NCBI RefSeq assembly: GCF_015206885.1
Contig: NZ_JADEXY010000013.1
Coordinates: forward strand, 1-45,247
Length of the DNA: 45,247 nucleotides
Origin: Microcystis aeruginosa LEGE 91341
GTDB taxonomy: Bacteria; Cyanobacteriota; Cyanobacteriia; Cyanobacteriales; Microcystaceae
Reading direction: 5' to 3'
Part shown: piece by piece, positions 34,927 to 43,001 of the stretch
Layout of the letters: every line of letters starts with the position of its first letter
Position numbering within the stretch: the first letter of the stretch is position 1
Program-made: the position numbers and the translations under genes
Notes under the pieces: model-generated
What the model saw: only the letters and a program-made list of their open reading frames with translations
Databases searched by the model: none
Told to the model about the DNA's origin: nothing

Positions 34927-35027
34927 GGCTCTCTTCGGTTTGGTGGGTAAAATGTATTCTAAGATACATTCCTCCTAGCGAGGGGGTGGAACGAACCACA
35001 AAGACACAAAGGACACAAAGATCGATC
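34927..35027 (+). repeat. 101-bp repeat, truncated copy of the DUF29-inserted element
   Basis: Matches 32000-31900 (minus strand) from GGCTCTCTT to GATCGATC with roughly ten differences. It shares the left boundary but is cut off on the right, where another repeat family begins. Confidence 0.8.
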
Positions 35028-35029
35028 CA

Positions 35030-35086
35030 CAGTAGGAAACTTCTATTTAATACTGCACATTTAAAACTCAAATCTGATAACTGATA
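35030..35086 (+). repeat. Dispersed repeat shared with 8189-8246
   Basis: Begins CAGTAGGAAACTTC and ends AAATCTGATAACTGATA. About 50 of 58 positions match 8189-8246. Its end merges into CTGATAA-type heptamers, as in the other copy. Confidence 0.75.
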
Positions 35087-35091
35087 GCTGT

Positions 35092-35138
<47 letters not shown>

Positions 35139-35274
35139 TTTGCACGACTACTTAACTTTTCGATAATTTAAGACAAGAGTGGATTAAAAGTCAAATTTCC
35201 TCCGAGAACCTCTGAGAGAGTAAAATTTCTCTTTTCGCTATTTAGTGGCTTACCGCTAGAATAATAGGATAAAA

Positions 35275-35290
35275 ACGCTATATATAGCGT
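35275..35290. repeat. ACGCTATATATAGCGT palindrome
   Basis: A perfect 16-base palindrome 21 bases upstream of the start codon. Each half equals the CGCTATA/TATAGCG terminus of the 96-bp elements, so it may be two element ends joined together. Alternatively it is an operator or promoter site for the replication gene. Confidence 0.55.
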
Positions 35291-35310
35291 CTAGCCAGTA
35301 GAGGACAAGG

Positions 35311-38226
35311 ATGAAATATTTAGAAGAATGGCGTGGTAGCGGGGTGGATGCGGAGTTAATCACTCTCAATGTCACCGGTTTAGCGGGGCTATCTCCCAGT
35401 GAATACCTACTCTACTCCCAAGAATTACCGCGACGCAATGATGGCAGAGTTAGGGATAGTATTCTCAAGCGTTATGAACATACAAGTCAAGGCGGTTGGT
35501 GGTGTTCAGGAATTGACCTACTAACGGGCAATTATGACTCTTGGGGCTGTTTTAAGCCCGATTTTCCCCGTTTAAGCTTCGATAAGGCTAAACCGATTAA
35601 GTACGAACATCCTCCCCAAACCCCTACGGGAGTCTTTGCTTTGCGGGTTCCCCTGAAAATTTGGCAAAGGATAGCCCAGCGTATCAATGTTAATATTTTA
35701 CCTGAAGAAGTGGATAATAAGCAAGAGGATCTCGGTTTTTGGTCCTGGGTAATCAAACACCCAGAGATACCTATTTGTCTTACGGAAGGAGCGAAAAAAG
35801 CGGGGGCATTACTAACAGCAGGTTATGTGACAATTGCCTTACCGGGGATTCACAATGGTTATCGTACTCCCAAGGACGAATTAGGTAGGAGAATCGGCAA
35901 ATCTCATCTAATTCCGCAGCTAGAAAAATTAGCTAATTCCGGACGAAAGATTTATCTAGTTTTTGATCAAGAAACTAAACCGAAAACCCAACAAGCGGTT
36001 AATTTAGCTTTACAGAGAATGGGTTATCTATTCACTCAGGCTAACTGTGAGGTAAAGGTAGTTGCTTGGGATGCTGCTGACGGTAAAGGGGTGGATGATT
36101 TACTAATCAATCGAGGAGAAGATTACTTTAAACAAGTCTATCAAAAAGCTACCTCTTGGGAGATTTGGAAAGCAGCAAGTTTAAATAGTTTAACTTTCCC
36201 ACCTCATCTAGAATTAAATAGCCGTTACTTGCCAGATATTGCCATCCCGACATCAGCGCAGTTAATGGCGATTAAATCGGCTAAAGGTACGGGAAAAACT
36301 GAGTTTTTAGCCAAGATAGTTAAACAGGCTGTTGCTAATCAACAAAAAGTTTTAGTTATTGGTCATCGGGTGAAACTGGTAGAGGAGTTATGTCAACGCT
36401 TTGGTTTAAACTATATCAGCAAAATTAGGGATAATCCTGCGGCACAAATTTACGGTTATGGTTTATGTATTGACTCTCTTCATCCCCAATCACAAGCTAA
36501 ATTTCAAGCGGAAGATTGGCAAGGAGCTATTATTATTATCGATGAGATCGAACAGGTTATATGGCATGGGTTAAATGGGGATACTTGTAAAACTAATCGC
36601 GTGGCAATTTTAAAATCCCTAAAGTCCCTGGTGCAAACTGTGGTCAGCAGTGGGGGAAAAGTCCTAGCTGCCGATGCTGATTTAAGTGATATTTCCCTAG
36701 ATTATTTAACTTCTCTAGCGGCAATTGAACTAGAAACTTTCTTGATTAATAATGAGTGGAAACCCACTTATCAGGAAGCTTGGCGAGTTTATAACTACTC
36801 TGATAATACTCCCCAACGGCTAGTTAATGATTTGGTCAAACATATTAAAGAGGGAGGAAAACCCTTTGTTTGTCTATCAGCACAAAAATTAACCAGTAAA
36901 TGGGGAACAATTACCCTAGAATCCTATCTAAAAAAGCAATTTCCTTATAAGAAAGTTTTGCGAATAGATTCAGAGTCATTGCAAGATTCTAGTCACCCTG
37001 CCTATCAAGCGATTGGCAATTTAAATCAGTTGTTGCTTAACTATGATATAGTTCTAGCTAGTCCCGCGATCGAAACGGGAATTAGTATTGATATTCAGCA
37101 ACACTTTTCCTCGGTTTGGTGTTTAGCACAGGGAATTCAGAATCCCACTTCTATCGCTCAATTTTTAGGAAGAATTAGAGAGAATATTCCTCGTTATATT
37201 TGGTCAGCAGTGTACGGATTTAATCAGGTGGGCAATGGGTCCACTTCTATCCCCAAACTTCTCACCTCTGGACACCGATTAACCGAGGTGAATATTCGCT
37301 TACTACACCAATCAGATTTAGAATCTCTGGAGGATTTAGATACAACTTTTCAAGCGGAATCTCTTCTCTGCTGGGCTAAAATGGCCGTGCGAGTCAATGC
37401 TTATATGCTTGATTATCGTCAGTCAATTCTAGGAATTTTACAAGCAGAAGGTCATAGAATTAAAGAACGAAATCAGGAAGAAGAACTAGACATAACTAAT
37501 CAGTTAACGGAAGCAATTGAAGAAATTATGGAACATAATTATCGTTCTGAATGTGATGCGATTGCCAGCGCAGCCGAGATAACGGAATCAGAGTGTCGTC
37601 TGCTAAAAAAACAGTTAGTTAAGTCAGTAAAAGAAAGGAGAATTATCAGGAAATATGACCTATACAAACGCTATGGAATTCCTGTCACACCACAATTAGT
37701 AATTAAAGATGATCAAGGATGGTATCAAGAACTACGCCTACATTACTTTTTGACAATTGGGCGACAATTTTTGTGCGATCGAGATGCTTTAATTGCGCGT
37801 AAACTGATAGAATCAGGTCACGGAAGTTTATTTATTCCCGATTTTAATAGTAGTCAATTGGGAGTGATTATCGGGACGTTAGAATTGTTGGGAATTCCCG
37901 TATTATTAGCTAACCCTGAAAGAGAATTAAATAATCATGATGCCGATTTACAAAAAATGGCGGAAATTGCCATTAAAAACCGTAACGAGATTAAAACTAT
38001 CACCAAGATTAACCTCGCTAATACTTCCCGTCCTCTGACAATTATTCGTAATTTTTTAAACTTGTTAGGTTATAAATTAACTAGCAAGGGCAGCCAGAGA
38101 ATTGCTAAAAAATCTCTAAAAGTTTATCAGATTGTTGCACCCTATGACGGTAGAGAACAAGTGTTTCAACAATGGTTATTTAGAGACGAAAGATGTGCGG
38201 GAAGTTCCGAGATTTGGTATGAATAA
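35311..38226 (+). CDS. CyRepA1-type plasmid replication protein (DUF3854 plus helicase)
   Basis: A 971-residue protein resembling the cyanobacterial plasmid replication proteins that couple a DUF3854 Toprim-like primase module to a superfamily helicase. The Toprim acidic residues lie in ICLTEGAKKAGALL near 155 and KIYLVFDQE near 215, with DAADGKGVDDLL near 250. A Walker A box IKSAKGTGKTEFLAKI is near 320-335 and a Walker B box IIIIDEIEQV near 407. The motif VLASPAIETGISID near 585 and AQFLGRIREN near 620 complete the helicase. The start has AGAGGA upstream. The surroundings are chromosomal (nrdA, mscS), so it is probably an integrated plasmid or mobile-element gene. No partition, relaxase or integrase gene is nearby. 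Confidence 0.85.
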   Translation: MKYLEEWRGSGVDAELITLNVTGLAGLSPSEYLLYSQELPRRNDGRVRDSILKRYEHTSQGGWWCSGIDLLTGNYDSWGCFKPDFPRLSFDKAKPIKYEHPPQTPTGVFALRVPLKIWQRIAQRINVNILPEEVDNKQEDLGFWSWVIKHPEIPICLTEGAKKAGALLTAGYVTIALPGIHNGYRTPKDELGRRIGKSHLIPQLEKLANSGRKIYLVFDQETKPKTQQAVNLALQRMGYLFTQANCEVKVVAWDAADGKGVDDLLINRGEDYFKQVYQKATSWEIWKAASLNSLTFPPHLELNSRYLPDIAIPTSAQLMAIKSAKGTGKTEFLAKIVKQAVANQQKVLVIGHRVKLVEELCQRFGLNYISKIRDNPAAQIYGYGLCIDSLHPQSQAKFQAEDWQGAIIIIDEIEQVIWHGLNGDTCKTNRVAILKSLKSLVQTVVSSGGKVLAADADLSDISLDYLTSLAAIELETFLINNEWKPTYQEAWRVYNYSDNTPQRLVNDLVKHIKEGGKPFVCLSAQKLTSKWGTITLESYLKKQFPYKKVLRIDSESLQDSSHPAYQAIGNLNQLLLNYDIVLASPAIETGISIDIQQHFSSVWCLAQGIQNPTSIAQFLGRIRENIPRYIWSAVYGFNQVGNGSTSIPKLLTSGHRLTEVNIRLLHQSDLESLEDLDTTFQAESLLCWAKMAVRVNAYMLDYRQSILGILQAEGHRIKERNQEEELDITNQLTEAIEEIMEHNYRSECDAIASAAEITESECRLLKKQLVKSVKERRIIRKYDLYKRYGIPVTPQLVIKDDQGWYQELRLHYFLTIGRQFLCDRDALIARKLIESGHGSLFIPDFNSSQLGVIIGTLELLGIPVLLANPERELNNHDADLQKMAEIAIKNRNEIKTITKINLANTSRPLTIIRNFLNLLGYKLTSKGSQRIAKKSLKVYQIVAPYDGREQVFQQWLFRDERCAGSSEIWYE

Positions 38227-38351
38227 GGTTCTTAGATAGTTGTTATACAATTAACGAAGGCAGGAGGCTGTTTTTGTAACGGGGATTTATACCCCGCTCC
38301 AAAAACTTTTCCACTTAAAAGGCAAGGTTTTAGACCCAGTTTTTTCGATAA

Positions 38352-39020
38352 TTAATTTAAAGAATCCTCTAGGTTATTTTTCGGGACATTCAAAACAGGA
38401 TTTTGGTCAAACAAACCCCAAGACATAATCTTAAAACCTGCTGGATGTACGGTCATAATTGGCCATTCTTCGGGACGAGGAATATGGGTAACACCGTAGG
38501 TGTACCAGACGACTAAATCCTCATTGTCGAGAGATTCATTATCAGCAGTATATTGCGGTAAACATCGGCCTTTTTTGCCTTGATTGAGATAATCTACCGC
38601 TGCATAAAGTTCGTTCGCTTTGTAACGAGTTGCCCAAAAATGATGGGTAGCAAATTCACCCCGTTGACGATAATCCGCTTGGAAATTCGGATAATAAATT
38701 GAATTTGCCGATGGCATTAACATATAACTTGTCGGCATTCCTAGGGAGTTTTTCTGATTCTTATTCATTACCATCCAAGCGCGACTTTCAGCTAAATTCA
38801 CATCACGAATTGCCTCGGATTCTTGCCGAATATTTCTTGCGGACATAGTGAAGGCATTACCAAAGGGATTCTTTTCTGGTGATAAAGTAGAAACCAGAAG
38901 TGTTGAACATAGTTCCCTACTGTGCTGCTTCCAGCGTTGCCTGTTCCCTAAAACCACCAGACTTCCTACCTCATTATTAAGATAACTGCTAGAGAAAAAA
39001 GGCTGTAAATCTGTTGTCAT
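38352..39020 (-). pseudogene. C-terminal relic of a copper amine oxidase
   Basis: The frame encodes 222 residues that match only the last third of bacterial primary-amine oxidases. Visible segments are SRAWMVMNKNQKNSLGMPTS near 79-98, the FATHHFWATRYKANELYAAV segment near 122, and YTADNESLDNEDLVVWYTYG followed by VTHIPRPEEWPIM near 160-190, which holds the third copper-binding histidine. The topaquinone tyrosine and the first two histidines belong to the missing two thirds (full enzymes are about 650 residues or more), so it cannot be an active oxidase. It ends up against the mscS-like gene, seven bases after that gene's stop. Confidence 0.82.
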
Positions 39021-39026
39021 TCCCTT

Positions 39027-40442
39027 TTAAGTCGCAAAAAAGCTCTTTAACCGTTGTCGTAGCCAAGAGACGGGATTTTTCAGGTCTTCCGAGTCTAAAA
39101 GCCCCATTTCTCCCAATTTCTGCTGACATTCGCGCAATTCCTCCTGACGTTGGGTGAGTGCCTGAGTGAATTCTTCCGCTAGAGCGGGATAAGTAGTGAT
39201 AAGATGCTGAAAACCCTGACGATCGAGCAAAAATAACAAGGTTTCCCCCACTGCTTGCATAGTGGTGGGATAGGGAACCTCTAATATTAACGGTAATTCC
39301 CCAAAATATTGACCTTTATTAAAAGTAAAAATTTTACGACTGATTTTATCGTTTTCATAAAAAGCATCCACTTGTCCCTGCAAAACAATACAGAAATAAT
39401 TAGTTCTTTCTCCCTGTCTAATTAAAATCTCCCCATCCTGGAGATGTTTACGACAACCCATTTCAATTAATACACGCAATTGCAGATCGTTAAAATGTTT
39501 AAAGTAACTCACCTCCAATAACATTTCTTTTAACGATAGCGGTTTTGAAGGTTTAACTATCTCCCGATCCTGTTCCTTAACTGCCTCAAAACTGTCGGTA
39601 TTATGCAACCATAACTCTCGCTGGGGAAAAGGAATCGTTATGCCTCGATGACGCAGATTATGCTCGATAATGAAGTGTAGGGAACTTCTCAGAAAAACGG
39701 CCCGTTCGACTTTTTCCACCCATACCCACAACTCAAAATTTAAAGCACTATCACCAAAACCGTTAAAAATCACCTTGGGAAGCGGATTAAAGGCAATTTC
39801 TCCCGACATATAGGCTGATTGCAACAGAATTTCCGTTACTATTAAAGGATCCGTACCGTAGGCAACTCCCACCGGTATAATGACTCGAATGCGCGAGTCG
39901 GTATAATGCCAATTCTGGACGCGATTGCTAGTTAGGATTGTGTTAGGAACGATTAACTCTGCACCATCAACAGTGCGAATGGTGGTGGAACGAATCGATA
40001 TTTCCCGGATATAACCCTTTGTTTGCTCAAATTCAATAAAATCGCCCACTTTTAACTTGCGTTCCACCAACAAAGTTAAACCGCTGGTGAGATTCTTGGT
40101 TAACTCCTGCAAACCGAAACCGATACCCACCCCCAAACCACCGGCTAAAACAGCGATCGAAGCGAGATTAAATCCAGTCAATTGTAGAGCGATAATATAA
40201 CCAAAAGCCCCAAAAGCAAAACTAGCCAGAGTTGCGATCGCTTCTCGATTACCCTCATCAAAACCGATACTTTTCAGCAGACGATTTTTTAGTAAACTTT
40301 TAAAAGCGATCGTCAGACAGGTGACAAGAATAAACAATACAAGAGTACCAATAATCCAACCAAGAGTGATGGATACACCCCCAGCGCGCCAAAGGGGAGT
40401 GTTAAAAAAGGGCGTTAACCAAGCTGAGGGAGAGAAAGTCAT
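39027..40442 (-). CDS. MscS-family channel with C-terminal cyclic-nucleotide-binding domain
   Basis: A 471-residue mechanosensitive channel homologue. N-terminal membrane helices lie at about 25-50, 65-85 and 85-110. The last is the glycine/alanine-rich pore helix (IAVLAGGLGVGIGFGLQELTK). The beta domain VERKLKVGDFIEFEQTKGYI with IRSTTIRTVDGAELIVPNT follows near 125-170. After the cytosolic vestibule, residues 315-440 form a cNMP-binding domain (LQDGEILIRQGERTNYFCIV, FNKGQYFGELPL near 375-390). This fusion suggests gating by a nucleotide ligand in addition to tension, as proposed for related bacterial ligand-gated MscS channels. Adjacent nitroreductase gene, nine bases upstream, may be cotranscribed. 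Confidence 0.9.
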   Translation of the reverse strand: MTFSPSAWLTPFFNTPLWRAGGVSITLGWIIGTLVLFILVTCLTIAFKSLLKNRLLKSIGFDEGNREAIATLASFAFGAFGYIIALQLTGFNLASIAVLAGGLGVGIGFGLQELTKNLTSGLTLLVERKLKVGDFIEFEQTKGYIREISIRSTTIRTVDGAELIVPNTILTSNRVQNWHYTDSRIRVIIPVGVAYGTDPLIVTEILLQSAYMSGEIAFNPLPKVIFNGFGDSALNFELWVWVEKVERAVFLRSSLHFIIEHNLRHRGITIPFPQRELWLHNTDSFEAVKEQDREIVKPSKPLSLKEMLLEVSYFKHFNDLQLRVLIEMGCRKHLQDGEILIRQGERTNYFCIVLQGQVDAFYENDKISRKIFTFNKGQYFGELPLILEVPYPTTMQAVGETLLFLLDRQGFQHLITTYPALAEEFTQALTQRQEELRECQQKLGEMGLLDSEDLKNPVSWLRQRLKSFFAT

Positions 40443-40451
40443 CGCTAAAGT

Positions 40452-41102
40452 TTAGATTTGATAGGGATTACCCAAGCGATCCACAAAAACATTGTAATCT
40501 AAGGGTAAACGCCCCGGATTAAGCCTCGGTTCCGCCGCGTAACCGATGGGAACGACAACAGCGATCGCCAGTTCAGGATGATCGGCAGCACCGATCACCG
40601 CTTTTACCTTGTCCTCGATCCAACCGTTAAGAAAACAACTAGATAAACCGAGACTTTCGGCAGCTAAAACCAGATGAGTAGCGGCAATCATGGCATCCTT
40701 AATCGCGTATTCCCGGGTTTTTTCGCCCAAATCCTTTTGAAATCCTGGGATTGCCTGTTGAAAATATTTTACCGTGCCTTCGCTCCAAGCACCCGTACTG
40801 AGAGCCTGTTCATAGATAGGAGTCAGATCTCCTCCTCCTGCGGCAGCATCGGCAGCGAAAACAAAAGTAACCGGCGCTTGGATAATTTGCTTTTGTCCCC
40901 AAGCGGCCTCGGCTAAAGCGGCCTTTTGTGCCTCATCTTGTACTAAAATAATTCGCCAATCTTGGATGTTGAAACTACTAGGTGCGGCAACGGTTAATTC
41001 TACTAGGGTTTTCAGCAGTTCCGGTGCGATCGGATCGGTGGTAAAAGTTTTAATAGAACGACGTTGATTAATCGCCGTGGGAACATCGAGAGGTAAGGTC
41101 AT
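40452..41102 (-). CDS. Nitroreductase family protein
   Basis: A 216-residue flavoenzyme of the nitroreductase superfamily, which reduces quinones or nitro compounds with NAD(P)H. The FMN-binding INQRRSIKTF segment is near residue 11-20, AAPSSFNIQDWRIILVQD near 39-56, and a conserved helix AIKDAMIAATHLVLAAESLG near 133-152. The C-terminal PELAIAVVVPIGYAAE segment carries the second FMN loop. The substrate is unknown. It ends nine bases before the MscS-like gene on the same strand, so the pair is probably one transcript. Confidence 0.9.
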   Translation of the reverse strand: MTLPLDVPTAINQRRSIKTFTTDPIAPELLKTLVELTVAAPSSFNIQDWRIILVQDEAQKAALAEAAWGQKQIIQAPVTFVFAADAAAGGGDLTPIYEQALSTGAWSEGTVKYFQQAIPGFQKDLGEKTREYAIKDAMIAATHLVLAAESLGLSSCFLNGWIEDKVKAVIGAADHPELAIAVVVPIGYAAEPRLNPGRLPLDYNVFVDRLGNPYQI

Positions 41103-41563
41103 AAAGTCAGTGGATCGAGTTACATATTCCTAATTATTATAGGGTCAAGCTATCAGCCTCAGCCTTCGGTGTGGCAAAACAAAAATGGGGTGCATCTCAC
41201 ATTTGCAGAAATACCGACAATCAGCAATTATCAGTGACTTTTAAATGATGACAAATATATCAACAGCTTTCTGTAAGCATCCCACCGAAAAACTAATGCG
41301 CTCCAGGGTTTGGGGGGTAGAACCCCCCAAAAGCTGGGATTGAGTGATAAAATCGAAAGTAATGCCCAATTTTAAAAGAGAGTTTCCCCTGAAAAATCCC
41401 AACTTAGTAGATTGACAAAAATGAGATGCACCCACAGAAATAGTAAAACATCAGGGTTAAATTGTGGCAGTCATGAAAAGATCCACTATACTGTTAAACT
41501 TAAACAGGTCATAACCCAATGACCATCTAGCTATAATCATGTCACCGCCACAAAGATCATTTT
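41103..41563. other. Divergent intergenic region with an inverted-repeat element
   Basis: About 460 bases between the nitroreductase and phosphatase genes. A 246-bp element fills the middle (41188-41433). A TATAAT box at 41533-41538, 26 bases before the phosphatase ATG, may be its -10. A 64-codon frame on the minus strand lies wholly inside the element and is not credible. Confidence 0.55.
41188..41433. mobile_element. 246-bp non-autonomous element with 12-bp terminal repeats
   Basis: Perfect ends GGGTGCATCTCA and TGAGATGCACCC; the inverted match extends to 16 of 18. The interior is non-coding, contains GGGGGGTAGAACCCCCC (a strong hairpin), and looks like a deletion derivative of an insertion sequence. 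No convincing target duplication is seen. Confidence 0.65.
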
Positions 41564-42988
41564 ATGCTTTCTGATCCGGAACCGAGCGACACCCTCACCA
41601 CTGCCACGGTCAATACAGGCCCTCCGGGGGCTGATATTAAGCCAATTTTAGCTTTAAAAGAGTTGGTTGCCAGTTTATATCGCGAACAAAACAAAGTTCA
41701 AAATCTCTTAAGTTCCCTCGGTTTTGCCCTGCGGAGTTTCAATAATTTAAACCAATTCCTCGATCTTACCCCCCTGATGGCCGCACGAGTGGCAGATGCA
41801 GAAGGAGGGGCGTTGATTTTGAGTAAAAATAACGGTCAAGTGGCGCTTGATCAACTCCATTGCCAAGATAATCAAATTAATGGGGAACTACGCCGACAAT
41901 TAGAGGCAATTATCCGACAATTAAACCAAGAAGCGGCACTTGAGAATAAAAATAGTCGATCGCTTCTCGATAGTCTCGATCATCAGATCCGGCAAACTCT
42001 CGGACAGGGTACGCAGATTTATAGTACACCTGTTTTGGTAAAAAATAGTGAGCGGGGACGTTTATACGTTTTCAGTCGCGATCCCGATTATGGTTGGACC
42101 CCCACCCGTCGTAAACTGCTGCAGCTAGTGGCCGATCAAACGGCGGTAGCTATAGCTAATAATGAATTAACGATCGAATTACGGGCCAAGGAACGTCAGG
42201 ATCGAGAGTTAGAAATCGCTTCCGAAATCCAAAATCGTCTTTTACCTCGGCAATGTCCGAAAATTCAGGGGGTAGAATTGGCAGCCCACTGCAAAACGGC
42301 TAATCGCGTTGGTGGCGACTATTATGATTTTATCCCCTGCAACTACGATCAATTTAAACCGGCAAGGGAGGCGGAAAGGGAGGCTAGTACCGCTCCTTGG
42401 AGTATAGTCATCGGTGATGTCATGGGTAAAGGTGTCCCGGCAGGATTATTGATGACCATGACCCGGGGAATGTTGCGAGCGGAAGTGTTAAATCGTCACT
42501 CCCCGGCCCAGATTTTGCGTCATCTCAATCGGGTTATGTATGCCGATCTCGATAATTCTCATCGTTTCGTGACATTATTTTATTCCGAGTATGATCCCCT
42601 GACGCGCCGTCTTGGTTACAGTAATGCCGCCCATTATCCCACCCTCTGGTGGCGGGCCAAAACGGGAGAGTTAGAGTCTCTCGACACGGAAGGGACATTA
42701 GTTGGTTTAGAGGCCGATTCTATCTATGATGATGCCCAAGTGCAATTAGAAGCGGGAGATACGCTAATTTATTACACCGATGGCTTTACCGATGCAGTCA
42801 ACTCGAAAGGGGAAAGATTTGATCAGAAAAATTGGCTATCGGCAGTTAAAGAAGCCTGTCAACAGTACACCGATCCCGAACAGATTCTAGAATATTTATT
42901 TGGAAAAGTGGCCGCTTTTACTGGATTAGGAAATGACAGTAGTGACGATATGACTTTAGTAGTTATGCGAGTGAAATCGGAGGAATAA
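41564..42988 (+). CDS. GAF domain/SpoIIE-type serine phosphatase
   Basis: A 474-residue regulator of the RsbU class. Residues 1-45 are a polar leader and helix. A GAF-like sensory domain covers about 60-210 (LTPLMAARVADAEGGALILS, VADQTAVAIANNELTIELR). A linker helix ELEIASEIQNRLLPRQC follows, then a PP2C-like SpoIIE domain from about 220 with VGGDYYDF near 250, IGDVMGKGVPAGLLM near 285, YYTDGFTDAVNSKGERF near 405 and the terminal DSSDDMTLVVM. The metal-binding aspartates are intact, so it should be catalytically active, probably dephosphorylating an anti-sigma-factor antagonist. No such partner is adjacent. Confidence 0.92.
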   Translation: MLSDPEPSDTLTTATVNTGPPGADIKPILALKELVASLYREQNKVQNLLSSLGFALRSFNNLNQFLDLTPLMAARVADAEGGALILSKNNGQVALDQLHCQDNQINGELRRQLEAIIRQLNQEAALENKNSRSLLDSLDHQIRQTLGQGTQIYSTPVLVKNSERGRLYVFSRDPDYGWTPTRRKLLQLVADQTAVAIANNELTIELRAKERQDRELEIASEIQNRLLPRQCPKIQGVELAAHCKTANRVGGDYYDFIPCNYDQFKPAREAEREASTAPWSIVIGDVMGKGVPAGLLMTMTRGMLRAEVLNRHSPAQILRHLNRVMYADLDNSHRFVTLFYSEYDPLTRRLGYSNAAHYPTLWWRAKTGELESLDTEGTLVGLEADSIYDDAQVQLEAGDTLIYYTDGFTDAVNSKGERFDQKNWLSAVKEACQQYTDPEQILEYLFGKVAAFTGLGNDSSDDMTLVVMRVKSEE

Positions 42989-43001
42989 ATCATCAATTAG
43001 C

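Noticed and set aside
34871-35084. Small ORFs on both strands near the nrdA promoter
   Set aside because: They translate the 101-bp repeat (including its CACAAAG tract) and end in repeat DNA; they have no family features.
41241-41435. 64-codon minus-strand ORF
   Set aside because: It lies inside the 246-bp inverted-repeat element and uses its terminus as coding sequence.
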